From Sporosarcina sp. PTS2304 (GTDB taxonomy: Bacteria; Bacillota; Bacilli; Bacillales_A; Planococcaceae): a DNA stretch of 64,000 bases. This document shows positions 38,308-46,916 of this stretch, one piece after another. How positions within the stretch are numbered: position 1 is the stretch's first letter; every line of letters begins with the position of its first letter. The translations under genes and the position numbers were made by a program. The notes beneath the pieces are model-generated. The model saw nothing but the letters and a program-made list of their open reading frames with translations, made no database searches and had not been told where the DNA came from. Where the stretch lies: assembly GCF_003351785.1 (NCBI RefSeq), contig NZ_CP031230.1:682001-746000 (forward strand), in the 5' to 3' direction.

Positions 38308-39084
38308 ATGGAAGCATCTGTTGAGAAGCAACACGCTCTATTGTCACAAGAAAAAATGAGAGAACTCATCAAAGAATCACAAGCGGGTGACAAAGAAGCT
38401 AGACGAATGATGGTAGAAGGAAATACGAGACTCGTATGGTCCATTGTTCAGCGATTCGCTTCGCGTGGTGCGGATTTAGAAGACTTATTTCAAATAGGCT
38501 GTATTGGCTTGATGAAATCAATAGACAAATTCGATCTTTCATACGAGGTGAAGTTTTCAACGTACGCTGTGCCGATGATTGTAGGAGAAATTCAACGATA
38601 TTTACGAGACGACGGTATGGTAAAGGTCGGACGGACGATACGTGAATTGAGTTACAAAATCCGGCATGCAACAGACGACTTTATTAAAAATAACGGTCGT
38701 TCTCCTTCGATTTCTGAAGTAGCAGAAACACTCGATGTGACTGTAGAGGATATTATATTAGCTACTGATGCGTTGCGTGATCCTGCGTCCTTAAATGAGC
38801 AGTTATACGAAAGTGAAGGAGATAGCCTAACGTTGATGGATCAACTTCGGGATGATCGCTCAGAGAGAGTGTTCGACCATATTCCTTTGAGAGACATTAT
38901 TTCAAGATTGAATAAACGCGATCAGACGATTATTTATATGCGCTATTATTTAGATTACACGCAAAGTGATATAGCCAAGCGAATCGGCATCTCTCAAGTT
39001 CAAGTCTCACGCTTAGAAAAGAAGATATTAGCGCAGATGAAAACATGGATGGGAGTCAATCCCGAAGAAGTTTTCGATAAATAG
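38308..39084 (+). CDS. sigF: RNA polymerase sigma-F factor
   Basis: First forespore-specific sigma factor, 258 residues. Region 2 (GNTRLVWSIVQRFASRGAD, then DLFQIGCIGLMKSIDKFDL), region 3 and the region 4 helix-turn-helix (YTQSDIAKRIGISQVQVSRL) are complete. Third gene of spoIIA, three bases after spoIIAB. Confidence 0.96.
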   Translation: MEASVEKQHALLSQEKMRELIKESQAGDKEARRMMVEGNTRLVWSIVQRFASRGADLEDLFQIGCIGLMKSIDKFDLSYEVKFSTYAVPMIVGEIQRYLRDDGMVKVGRTIRELSYKIRHATDDFIKNNGRSPSISEVAETLDVTVEDIILATDALRDPASLNEQLYESEGDSLTLMDQLRDDRSERVFDHIPLRDIISRLNKRDQTIIYMRYYLDYTQSDIAKRIGISQVQVSRLEKKILAQMKTWMGVNPEEVFDK

Positions 39085-39095
39085 GAGGACATAAT

Positions 39096-40553
39096 GTGAC
39101 CAACACTCTATTTACGTCTATAAGAGAAGGGGAAAGGTGGTTTGTCAATCAATTCGGCAAAGATGAAACATTCGATGCCACCAGTCGATTGATCCACCTA
39201 TGGGATAAAGAAGCACTTCTTCTCTATATGAATGGACTAGTAGATGGGGAGGTCTTAACTACCTTATTAACAGAAATGCAGTATCGCAATGAATTGTTTA
39301 AACGTAATACGACAGAAGAGACAGACCGCGCCATGATGGATTATTTTCCGTATCATGCACTAGAAATTGTGGAAACTGAAGACCAATTGGCAAAGTTCAT
39401 TTTAAGCGGATTAGCAGTTTTCATTATGAAAGACGGCTTTACATTCACTCTGGACGTCCGATCATATCCCGGGCGACAACCTGAGGAACCTGATACAGAG
39501 AAAGTCATTCGTGGGGCGAGAGACGGCTTTACGGAAAATATTTTAACGAACACTACACTAATTCGCAGAAGACTTCGTACGACGGATTTACGATTTGAAA
39601 TGCATGAAGCATCCGTAAAAGGAAAAACAGACATCGTAGTAGCTTTTTTAAAAGGTGCTGTGAATGAAGATCATTTGCGTTTTATACGGGAGCGTCTGGA
39701 CCATATCGAGACTGACGGCATGACGATGACGGATAAATCATTGGAGGAGTTTTTGTTCAAACAAGGATTTCATCCAATGCCGTTTGTCCGATATACTGAG
39801 CGTGCAGATATTTGTGCAGCACATTTACTAGAAGGGCATATCGCAATTATTGTAGATACGTCCCCTTCCGTTATTCTAGTGCCTGTCACACTTTTTCATC
39901 ATTTGCAACATGCGGAAGAGTATCGACAGGCGCCGTTGATTGGAACAATTATACGTGCCGTGCGGTTTGTTGGAACGTTTTTCAGCTTGGTGATGTTGCC
40001 ATTTTGGTATTTACTATCTACTGAAAAACAATTCGTACCTGAATTTATTCATTACATCGGTCCGAATGAATGGGGAGAAGTGCCGCTTTTCGTCCAGCTC
40101 ATGTTAGCCGACATCGGGATTGAAGTGCTGCGAATGGCGGCCATTCATACACCTACTCCGCTATCTACCGCTATGGGCCTTGTAGCTGCTATTGTTATTG
40201 GTCAAGTTGCGATTGATGTAGGATTGTTCTCGTCTGAAGTTGTACTGTACGTGGCAGTCAGTGCCATTTTAACATTTGCTATTCCATCGTTCGAATTAAG
40301 TATTACAACAAAAGTATTTCGTATCTCGTTACTCGTGTTAACCGCATTATTCGGTGCACCTGGATTTTTCATCGGACTTGCACTGACATTTTATTATTTA
40401 GCTTCTTTAAAACCGATGAATGTGCCATATTTATGGCCGTTCACTCCATTTTTTCCTAAAGCAATGCTGCGTGTACTTATCCGCTTCCCGATGACCATTG
40501 ACGATCCGCGTCCATTTATTACAAAATCACCAAATCGTGACCGGATGTCGTAG
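39096..40553 (+). CDS. spoVAF: SpoVAF, GerA-family spore membrane protein
   Basis: Protein of 485 residues: soluble N-terminal domain (about 1-260) and four to five membrane segments in the C-terminal half, with the GerA-family run AAHLLEGHIAIIVDTSPSVI and AAIHTPTPLSTAMGLVAAIV. In B. subtilis spoVAF ends the seven-gene spoVA operon after sigF; here it follows sigF by 12 bases and spoVAA to spoVAE are not present. It may therefore be read with spoIIA as well as from a later promoter. GTG start with AGGAGG upstream. Confidence 0.9.
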   Translation: MTNTLFTSIREGERWFVNQFGKDETFDATSRLIHLWDKEALLLYMNGLVDGEVLTTLLTEMQYRNELFKRNTTEETDRAMMDYFPYHALEIVETEDQLAKFILSGLAVFIMKDGFTFTLDVRSYPGRQPEEPDTEKVIRGARDGFTENILTNTTLIRRRLRTTDLRFEMHEASVKGKTDIVVAFLKGAVNEDHLRFIRERLDHIETDGMTMTDKSLEEFLFKQGFHPMPFVRYTERADICAAHLLEGHIAIIVDTSPSVILVPVTLFHHLQHAEEYRQAPLIGTIIRAVRFVGTFFSLVMLPFWYLLSTEKQFVPEFIHYIGPNEWGEVPLFVQLMLADIGIEVLRMAAIHTPTPLSTAMGLVAAIVIGQVAIDVGLFSSEVVLYVAVSAILTFAIPSFELSITTKVFRISLLVLTALFGAPGFFIGLALTFYYLASLKPMNVPYLWPFTPFFPKAMLRVLIRFPMTIDDPRPFITKSPNRDRMS

Positions 40554-40640
40554 CTGTTTATTCACATTTTGTTCTAACATTGCCACTCTCCATAATCTTA
40601 TGATAAAGTTATCTGAGAGAATTCGGGAGGGGTATATGTT

Positions 40641-41969
40641 ATGCATCTTTATGGGACACAAGCAGTGAATGATAACGGTCACTTAACTATCGGCGGCGTC
40701 GATGTTTCTGAACTAGCTGCGCAGTATAAAACACCTGTCATTGTCTATGATACGGAATTGTTTAAACAACGTGCGCAAGGATTTAAACAAACATTTGAAC
40801 GAAAAGGAATGCGAGCGCAAGTGGCTTATGCAAGTAAAGCCTTTTCATCTATCGCTATTTATCAAGTGGCAAAACAACAAGGATTATCTTTGGACGTAGT
40901 GTCTGGCGGCGAGTTGTACACAGCGGTAGCGGCAGATTTCCCACGTGAACGTATTCACTTCCATGGGAACAATAAAAGTAAAGAAGAAATTATCTATGCA
41001 TTTGAAGAACAAATTGGTTGTATTGTCATTGATAACTTTTTAGAGATTCAACTGATCAAAGATATTGCTGCAGAACGACAACAAAAAATGAATGTTTTAA
41101 TCCGTGTAACGCCTGGTGTTGAGGCACATACACATGATTACATTACGACGGGACAAGAAGATTCAAAGTTTGGTTTTGATCTGAAAAATGGACAAGCTGA
41201 CGAGGCGTTTAACGCGTTACATACCCATGAATACGTTAACTTCCTCGGCATGCATTGCCACATTGGTTCACAAATATTTGAAACGGATGCGTTCCGATTT
41301 GCGGCGGAAGTATTGATGGAGAAAATGGTGTCATGGCGCAAGACGCATCAGATCATCTGTCCAGTATTGAATTTAGGCGGTGGCTTTGGTATTCGTTATA
41401 CAGAAGAAGATCAGCCGCTGGAGCCTGCAGTGTATGTCGAAGAAATGGCTGAAGTCGTAAAATCGATGTCTGAAGAAAATGAATATCCAATTCCGGAAAT
41501 TTGGATTGAACCGGGTCGCTCGCTCGTTGGAGATGCGGGAACGACAATCTACTCGATTGGCAGCACAAAAGAAGTGCCGGGTGTTCGAACATATGTAGCA
41601 GTAGATGGGGGAATGTCTGATAATATTCGTCCCGCATTATATGACGCACACTATTCTAGTGCTGTTGCGAATCGTATGAATGAGCCTCATGATCAGCAAT
41701 GGACGGTCGCAGGGAAGTGCTGTGAGTCCGGTGACAAGTTAATTGAAAATGCTTCTTTAACAAAAGTCGAGACAGGAGACTTACTGGCAGTTTTTTGTAC
41801 GGGAGCGTATACGTATTCTATGGCGAGCAACTATAATCGTCTGCCAAAACCAGCTGTAGTATTTGCAGAAAATGGACAACATCAACTAGTGGTCAGAAGA
41901 GAAACATATGAAGATATTATTCAGTTGGATCTGCCGTTATCTTTTGAAGAGAAGGAGATTTCCCAATGA
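40641..41969 (+). CDS. lysA: Diaminopimelate decarboxylase
   Basis: Last step of lysine synthesis, PLP enzyme of alanine-racemase fold, 442 residues. PLP Lys is K66 in YASKAFSS; HFHGNNKS, GMHCHIGSQ and WIEPGRSLVGDAG complete the site, with GKCCESGD near the C-terminus. No lysine riboswitch fits the 87-base upstream gap. The stop overlaps the next small gene as ATGA. Confidence 0.95.
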   Translation: MHLYGTQAVNDNGHLTIGGVDVSELAAQYKTPVIVYDTELFKQRAQGFKQTFERKGMRAQVAYASKAFSSIAIYQVAKQQGLSLDVVSGGELYTAVAADFPRERIHFHGNNKSKEEIIYAFEEQIGCIVIDNFLEIQLIKDIAAERQQKMNVLIRVTPGVEAHTHDYITTGQEDSKFGFDLKNGQADEAFNALHTHEYVNFLGMHCHIGSQIFETDAFRFAAEVLMEKMVSWRKTHQIICPVLNLGGGFGIRYTEEDQPLEPAVYVEEMAEVVKSMSEENEYPIPEIWIEPGRSLVGDAGTTIYSIGSTKEVPGVRTYVAVDGGMSDNIRPALYDAHYSSAVANRMNEPHDQQWTVAGKCCESGDKLIENASLTKVETGDLLAVFCTGAYTYSMASNYNRLPKPAVVFAENGQHQLVVRRETYEDIIQLDLPLSFEEKEISQ

Positions 41970-42070
41970 AAAAGAAAAATCTCATCCTCTTCCTGGCGAT
42001 TATTGTCATGGCGTTAATCTGGGGAGTTGTCTACTGGTATTTAGTCGTACCTATTATCGATCCACGCTAA
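41966..42070 (+). CDS. 34-residue single-pass membrane peptide
   Basis: Small gene overlapping the lysA stop (ATGA), with GAAGGAGA 7 bases before its ATG. The product has three Lys, one hydrophobic segment (about residues 6-30) and ends PIIDPR. The coupled start and good ribosome site argue for real expression. No homology recognised; function unknown. Confidence 0.65.
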   Translation: MKKKNLILFLAIIVMALIWGVVYWYLVVPIIDPR

Positions 42071-42145
42071 AAAAGACGATGAGTTGAAACAAATGGAATG
42101 TTCGTGTAAACTGTACAAAGGATTTCCGAAAAGAAGGGGTTACTA

Positions 42146-42520
42146 TTGAAGCTTATTCGTTTTAAGAAAGCGCAAGAGAAAATTGCTATGGGCTTTTTAT
42201 CATACATCCCTAGTGAAAAGATGTTGCGAAAACTGCAAGAAACCATTCAACAATATATTTGTAATGAACATTGGCAGCTATTTCTCTACAAAGATCATGA
42301 AGATTACATTGGATTAGTCGGCGTAGAAGTAAACGATGAGGCACGTACGTATACATTACATCATATTTCTGTTAATCCCTCATTTCGCGGAGAAGGCATT
42401 GGTCATGAAATGATGAAGGAGCTCCAAACCATTTTTCCTGGTTTTCAGTGCGAAGGGACAGATTTTACAAGACCGTTTATAGATAGTTGTCTACGAAGAG
42501 AAGAAGGCGCAGATCGTTAA
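42146..42520 (+). CDS. ribT: RibT, GNAT-family acetyltransferase
   Basis: Protein of 124 residues resembling RibT, the last gene of the B. subtilis riboflavin operon (IRFKKAQEKIAMGFLSYIP at the start). The acetyl-CoA motif is HHISVNPSFRGEGIGHEMM. The riboflavin biosynthesis genes are not here, so ribT is detached from them; its substrate is unknown. TTG start at 42146 behind GAAGGGG. The stop overlaps the convergent ypuF-like gene. Confidence 0.87.
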   Translation: MKLIRFKKAQEKIAMGFLSYIPSEKMLRKLQETIQQYICNEHWQLFLYKDHEDYIGLVGVEVNDEARTYTLHHISVNPSFRGEGIGHEMMKELQTIFPGFQCEGTDFTRPFIDSCLRREEGADR

Positions 42521-43023
42521 CGACTGCCCTTCTTCTTTTCTTCGCGTTGTAAGAGAATATCTGACCTGTCTCGTAGCATATGTTTATGAATGACAGCGTC
42601 ACTATTTTTAGGGAGCAGTTCTGCAGGCTTTGTTTGATTGACTGCTAGTTGTAATGCGGGTGAGATACGTAACGTAAACGCAGAAAAGTCTTGGCCAGAT
42701 TCAAGCCGTTCCAGTGCGTTACGCAACTGTTCTATCACTTCATCTATAGCGACTTCATCTTTATATTCACTATATGTTGCAGGCATTTGCTGGAATCTCT
42801 GTAGTGCGTTTCGCATTGTCTTAGCTGCACCGGTAACATTACCGCGTCTCCAATGATATAATCCAGTAGCCATAAGAATGTAGCCGGTGAGTGGATGTTG
42901 TTTTGAAAAATCTTTTTGTTCTTTCCAATATTCTTCTAGCACTTCATGGCATTCGAAATAATCTTGATTGTCATTGAAATACACAATAAAATGTAGAAAA
43001 TGAGGATGGTAGTATGGGTGCAT
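42517..43023 (-). CDS. YpuF-like DUF309 protein
   Basis: Protein of 168 residues with the DUF309 signature FECHEVLEEYWKEQ, mostly helical. In B. subtilis ypuF lies directly before scpA on the same strand; here it is inverted and divergent from scpA, overlapping ribT by 4 bases tail to tail. Function unknown. AAAGGAATG precedes the start. Confidence 0.83.
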   Translation of the reverse strand: MHPYYHPHFLHFIVYFNDNQDYFECHEVLEEYWKEQKDFSKQHPLTGYILMATGLYHWRRGNVTGAAKTMRNALQRFQQMPATYSEYKDEVAIDEVIEQLRNALERLESGQDFSAFTLRISPALQLAVNQTKPAELLPKNSDAVIHKHMLRDRSDILLQREEKKKGSR

Positions 43024-43060
43024 CGTGCATCATTCCTTTCATGTTAGGTAGGTAGTGAAA

Positions 43061-43792
43061 ATGAGTTATAGTGTGAAATTAGAAGTTTTTGAAGGACCGC
43101 TCGATTTATTGCTGCATTTAATCAATCGACTGGAAATTGATATTTATGATATTCCGATGGCGGAATTGACTCAGCAATACATAGAGCATTTGCACGCAAT
43201 GCGTGTTTTGAAACTGGATGAGCTGAGTGAATATTTAGTACTTGCGGCTACTCTGTTAGAGATTAAAAGTAAAATGTTGTTGCCAATATATGAAGAGGAA
43301 CCATTCGATGAGTTTGATTATGAGGAGGAAGACCCCCGCGAAGAACTGATCGCGCGGTTAATTGAATACCGAAAGTATAAAGAAGCGGCTAACACTCTGC
43401 GTGACTCTGCAACAGAACGTGATGAACATTTTACAAAGAAGCCAGAAGATTTGTCTGATTATGGCGAGCCGCTCGTACAGGAGACGACAGAACCGTTAAA
43501 CGTCTTCGATTTGATCGGTGCATTTCAAAAGATGCTTCATCGAAAAAAGCTCCGGTTACCTCTAACGGCAAGTATAACAAAAACAGAGCAGTCTGTCGGT
43601 GATAAGATGTCTAGTATTATGAGCAGGTTAGAGACAAGTGGTGGAGAGTGTAAATTCCATGAACTGTTTGAAGCCGTAACAGTACCGGAGCTCGTGCTCA
43701 CCTTCTTATCACTGCTAGAATTGATGAAGCTGCAGGAAGTAAAAGTTCGTCAGCAACATAATTTTGAAGAGCTACTAATCTCGTTGATTTGA
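43061..43792 (+). CDS. scpA: Segregation and condensation protein ScpA
   Basis: Kleisin of the SMC condensin complex, 243 residues. Family start FEGPLDLLLHLINRLEIDIYDIP is exact; the acidic stretch (EEEPFDEFDYEEEDPREE) and C-terminal winged helix are present. ATG 43061 is preferred over GTG 43055 from spacing to AGGTAGGT. scpB follows by about 13 bases. Confidence 0.94.
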   Translation: MSYSVKLEVFEGPLDLLLHLINRLEIDIYDIPMAELTQQYIEHLHAMRVLKLDELSEYLVLAATLLEIKSKMLLPIYEEEPFDEFDYEEEDPREELIARLIEYRKYKEAANTLRDSATERDEHFTKKPEDLSDYGEPLVQETTEPLNVFDLIGAFQKMLHRKKLRLPLTASITKTEQSVGDKMSSIMSRLETSGGECKFHELFEAVTVPELVLTFLSLLELMKLQEVKVRQQHNFEELLISLI

Positions 43793-43805
43793 AAGGATGC
43801 GTGCG

Positions 43806-44417
43806 GTGCAAATGAAAAAAAAGCTCTTAGGCATGGCGGAAAGCTTTTTATTTGTGGCGGGTGAAGAAGGAATAACACTTGCACAATTAGCTACATTATT
43901 AGAATGCAGTCAAGATAGCGCTGAGGATATAGTGAATGCGCTGCATAATGACTATGAACAGGATGAAAAACGCGGAATTACACTGAAGAGTTACGGCGGT
44001 AGCTATCGTTTAGTTACGAAGAGTGAGTGGGCTAATGATATTAAAAAAATGTTGGAAAATCCTAAGCCTTCTACATTTACACAAGCCGCTTTAGAAGTGC
44101 TTGCCATTATTGCGTATAAACAGCCGGTTACCCGTGTGGAAGTGGATGATTTGCGTGGCGTGAAGTCTGAGCGTGCGCTATCTTCCTTAACAGGTAAAGG
44201 GTTTGTAGAAGAAGTAGGACGGATGGAAGGACCGGGAAGACCTATTTTATATGGAACGACTGATTTCTTTTTAGACCGTTTTGGATTGACTTCACTTGCA
44301 GAACTACCTCCACTCTCACTCGACGAAGGAGATTCAGAGCTAGAAGATACGGATTTATTTATGACAAAATTCCAAGAAGCATTTTCAATTCAAGACGAAG
44401 GAGGACAAGGTGGTTGA
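43806..44417 (+). CDS. scpB: Segregation and condensation protein ScpB
   Basis: Winged-helix partner of ScpA, about 203 residues, with the signature LEVLAIIAYKQPVTRVEVDD and ERALSSLTGKGFVEEVGR. The exact start is unsure: ATG 43797 lies inside the ribosome site, GTG 43806 is best spaced, and ATG 43812 is also possible. The 3' end overlaps the carboxypeptidase gene by 4 bases. Confidence 0.93.
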   Translation: MQMKKKLLGMAESFLFVAGEEGITLAQLATLLECSQDSAEDIVNALHNDYEQDEKRGITLKSYGGSYRLVTKSEWANDIKKMLENPKPSTFTQAALEVLAIIAYKQPVTRVEVDDLRGVKSERALSSLTGKGFVEEVGRMEGPGRPILYGTTDFFLDRFGLTSLAELPPLSLDEGDSELEDTDLFMTKFQEAFSIQDEGGQGG

Positions 44418-45421
44418 AAAAAACTTCGGTCATAGCTTTATTGTGGCTAGTGTTAGTGTTCGTGGCACCAATGAGTATCCAGGCGGCAGGCTCCTCGTGG
44501 GCGGTAATAGATGCGGAGACCGGCAGATTACTAAAAGGAGAAAATGAACATGATCCTTTGCCCATCGCAAGTTTGACGAAAATGTGGACGGCCTATACAT
44601 TTCTAGAAGCAGAACCTAAAGGTCAACGAACGATAATTTCAACAGAAGCAGCTTCTGCGGAAGGATCTTCTATCTATTTACAGCCTGGTCAAACGATGCA
44701 GACAGAAGACTTGTTGTATGGGCTTATGCTGCGCTCCGGGAATGACGCAGCCCAAGCGTTGGCAGAACATGCCGGTGGATCTATGGAAGGCTTTGTCTAT
44801 TTGATGAATGAAAAAGCAGAAAGCCATCGTTTGAAACAGACGTATTTTACCAATCCATCAGGACTACATCATGAGCGGCATTTGTCTTCTGCTTATGATA
44901 CGGCGAGAATGTTATATTATGCGATGAAAAATCCAGAGTTCCGAAAAATTGCCTCTACAAAAAATTATCCATTTGAAACAGAGCAAGGTAAAAATAGTTG
45001 GCAGAATAAGCATCGGTTACTACTGTCCGAACCTACAGCTATTGCGGGTAAAACGGGCTTTACAAAAGCAGCAGGTCGCACGTTGGCTACGTATTTTGAA
45101 AAGGATGGGAAAGCGGTAATTGTTGTCACTCTGAATAATGGGGATGACTGGAACGTCCATAAGCATTTGTCCCAACAAGTATTCGCAGAGTACCGACATC
45201 ATACGGTTGCGAAAAAGGGGCAATATCAAATCTTTCCCCATATGAGAGCACGACTGGAGGAGCCTATTAAAGTTCTTGTGAATAAAGCTGAGAAAAATGC
45301 CTTATCGAGTATATTGCAAATTCCTCAAATCGACCAGCAACAGAGAAAAGGTTATTGGTCTATCTACTTAAATACGGAACCAATCAAAACTGTAGCCGTT
45401 GAGATCGACACAAAGAAGTAA
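44414..45421 (+). CDS. D-alanyl-D-alanine carboxypeptidase (DacB/DacF type)
   Basis: Low-molecular-weight penicillin-binding protein, 335 residues, secreted (signal peptide about 1-25). Active-site motifs: SLTK (S53, K56), SGN (108-110) and KTG (213-215). The place after scpB fits DacB of B. subtilis, a sporulation cortex enzyme, but spmA-spmB, which follow dacB there, are missing and sequence alone does not separate DacB from DacF. TTG start with AAGGAGG inside the end of scpB. Confidence 0.88.
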   Translation: MKKTSVIALLWLVLVFVAPMSIQAAGSSWAVIDAETGRLLKGENEHDPLPIASLTKMWTAYTFLEAEPKGQRTIISTEAASAEGSSIYLQPGQTMQTEDLLYGLMLRSGNDAAQALAEHAGGSMEGFVYLMNEKAESHRLKQTYFTNPSGLHHERHLSSAYDTARMLYYAMKNPEFRKIASTKNYPFETEQGKNSWQNKHRLLLSEPTAIAGKTGFTKAAGRTLATYFEKDGKAVIVVTLNNGDDWNVHKHLSQQVFAEYRHHTVAKKGQYQIFPHMRARLEEPIKVLVNKAEKNALSSILQIPQIDQQQRKGYWSIYLNTEPIKTVAVEIDTKK

Positions 45422-45440
45422 ATAGATTACTCACTATTTT

Positions 45441-45474
45441 GAAGATTGTCCTCTCTAGGTCAGTCTTCTTTTCA
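45441..45474 (+). terminator. Terminator after the carboxypeptidase gene
   Basis: Stem gaagattg/cagtcttc followed by a T-rich tract; it also shows that an upstream-extended rluB start here is not used. Confidence 0.7.
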
Positions 45475-45528
45475 TTTGACGCAAAGTGTGACATAATTTT
45501 TTCAGTATGTATCACCAAGGAGGAAGTT

Positions 45529-46260
45529 ATGGAAAGATTACAAAAGGTATTGGCGCAAGCTGGTGTGGCTTCGAGAAGGAAAGCAGAAAAGTTAATCTTG
45601 GATGGCTTAGTAAAAGTGAATGGTGAAGTAGTCACTGAACTAGGCACAAAAGTTAGCAGAATGGACACAATTGCAGTAGAAGGTATTGAATTAACGAAAG
45701 AAAAACCTGTTTATTATTTACTTTATAAGCCAAGAGGCTATATTTCTACGGTTTCAGATGATAAAGGGCGTAAAACGGTAATTGACTTAGTGCCGGAAAT
45801 AAGCGAGCGTATTTTCCCGGTTGGAAGATTGGATTACGACACGTCAGGCGTTTTACTGTTGACGAATGACGGGGATTTTTCCTACTTAATGACACATCCG
45901 AAATTTGAAATTCAAAAAAGATACGTTGCAAAGGTAAAAGGAATTCCGACCCGCGAAAATTTGAAGAAGCTAGAAACCGGCATTGAACTGGATGATGGAA
46001 GTACAGCACCGGCTCACGTCAAAATGACGACAGTAGATAAAAAAACGAATTCGGCAATTGTGGAAATTACGATTCATGAAGGACGTAACCGTCAAGTGCG
46101 TAGAATGTTTGACGCAATTGGTTGCCCTGTTCAGAAATTGAAACGCGAACAATTTGCAAACTTAACGACACGTGGTCTAAATGCAGGAGAAGCTAGACAA
46201 TTAACGACACATGAAATTAAACAATTACGTGTACTTGCAGAAACGGGTAAAATCGGATAA
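45529..46260 (+). CDS. rluB: 23S rRNA pseudouridine synthase B
   Basis: Modifies the peptidyl transferase region of 23S rRNA, 243 residues. N-terminal S4 domain (MERLQKVLAQAGVASRRKAE), then catalytic domain with D102 in GRLDYDTSGVLLLTNDG and EGRNRQVRRMFDAIG. Start ATG 45529 has CCAAGGAGG; a 30-codon extension runs through the preceding terminator. Confidence 0.94.
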   Translation: MERLQKVLAQAGVASRRKAEKLILDGLVKVNGEVVTELGTKVSRMDTIAVEGIELTKEKPVYYLLYKPRGYISTVSDDKGRKTVIDLVPEISERIFPVGRLDYDTSGVLLLTNDGDFSYLMTHPKFEIQKRYVAKVKGIPTRENLKKLETGIELDDGSTAPAHVKMTTVDKKTNSAIVEITIHEGRNRQVRRMFDAIGCPVQKLKREQFANLTTRGLNAGEARQLTTHEIKQLRVLAETGKIG

Positions 46261-46322
46261 AGAACGTCTTGAAAGTTCACAAACCTATCACTACTAGGAC
46301 GTCAACTGATTTTACGTTTTGG

Positions 46323-46328
46323 TATAAT
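46323..46328 (+). promoter_or_regulatory. Extended -10 promoter of resABC
   Basis: TATAAT preceded by TTGG (extended -10), about 37 bases before resA. No good -35 is seen, which fits an activator-dependent promoter such as one used by ResD. Confidence 0.55.
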
Positions 46329-46364
46329 GAAGCAGGAACGTAAATTTGACAGGAGGTTACACGA

Positions 46365-46901
46365 TTGGCCAAAAAGAAAAATAAAAAGACTACCCGGCTA
46401 ATTAGCAGAACAGTCCTTCTTTTAATTTTAGCAGCCATCATTGTTTATGCGATTACTTCAAAAGATAAAGTAAAAGTATTAGCTGAAGGAGATAAGGCTC
46501 CTGACTTTGAGCTTGTAGATTTAGAAGGCAATGCGCATCGACTTTCTGATTATAAAGGACAAGGGGTATTCTTAAACTTTTGGGGCACATGGTGTCCGCC
46601 GTGTAAAAAAGAAATGCCGCATATGGAAGACTTGTATAAAGACTTCGAAGCGAAGGGGGTACATATTCTGACAGTCAATGTAGGAGAGCCGAAAGTGAAA
46701 GTAGAACTCTTCCGCGACGATATGAATCTCACCTTTCCGATGTTATGGGATAAAAACAAAACTGTAATGGATTTATACAATATTAAACCGTTACCTACGA
46801 CATTTTTAATCAATCCTGAAGGCAAAATCACAAAAGTGATTAAACAGGGAATGACTGAACAGCAAATTGTGGAATATTTAGAAAGCATTCAACCAAAGTA
46901 A
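46365..46901 (+). CDS. resA: ResA, extracytoplasmic thiol-disulfide oxidoreductase
   Basis: Membrane-anchored thioredoxin-like protein of 178 residues that reduces apocytochrome c before haem attachment. N-terminal anchor about 13-31; redox motif CPPC (C77, C80) in FWGTWCPPCKKEMP, and the cis-Pro region LPTTFLINPEG. B. subtilis ResA has CEPC, so the second position differs. TTG start with AGGAGG. First gene of resABC. Confidence 0.94.
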   Translation: MAKKKNKKTTRLISRTVLLLILAAIIVYAITSKDKVKVLAEGDKAPDFELVDLEGNAHRLSDYKGQGVFLNFWGTWCPPCKKEMPHMEDLYKDFEAKGVHILTVNVGEPKVKVELFRDDMNLTFPMLWDKNKTVMDLYNIKPLPTTFLINPEGKITKVIKQGMTEQQIVEYLESIQPK

Positions 46902-46916
46902 GGAGTTTGATACTCA

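Noticed and set aside
40554..40640. Possible lysine riboswitch before lysA
   Set aside because: The 87-base gap is too short for the L-box aptamer and has none of its conserved blocks.
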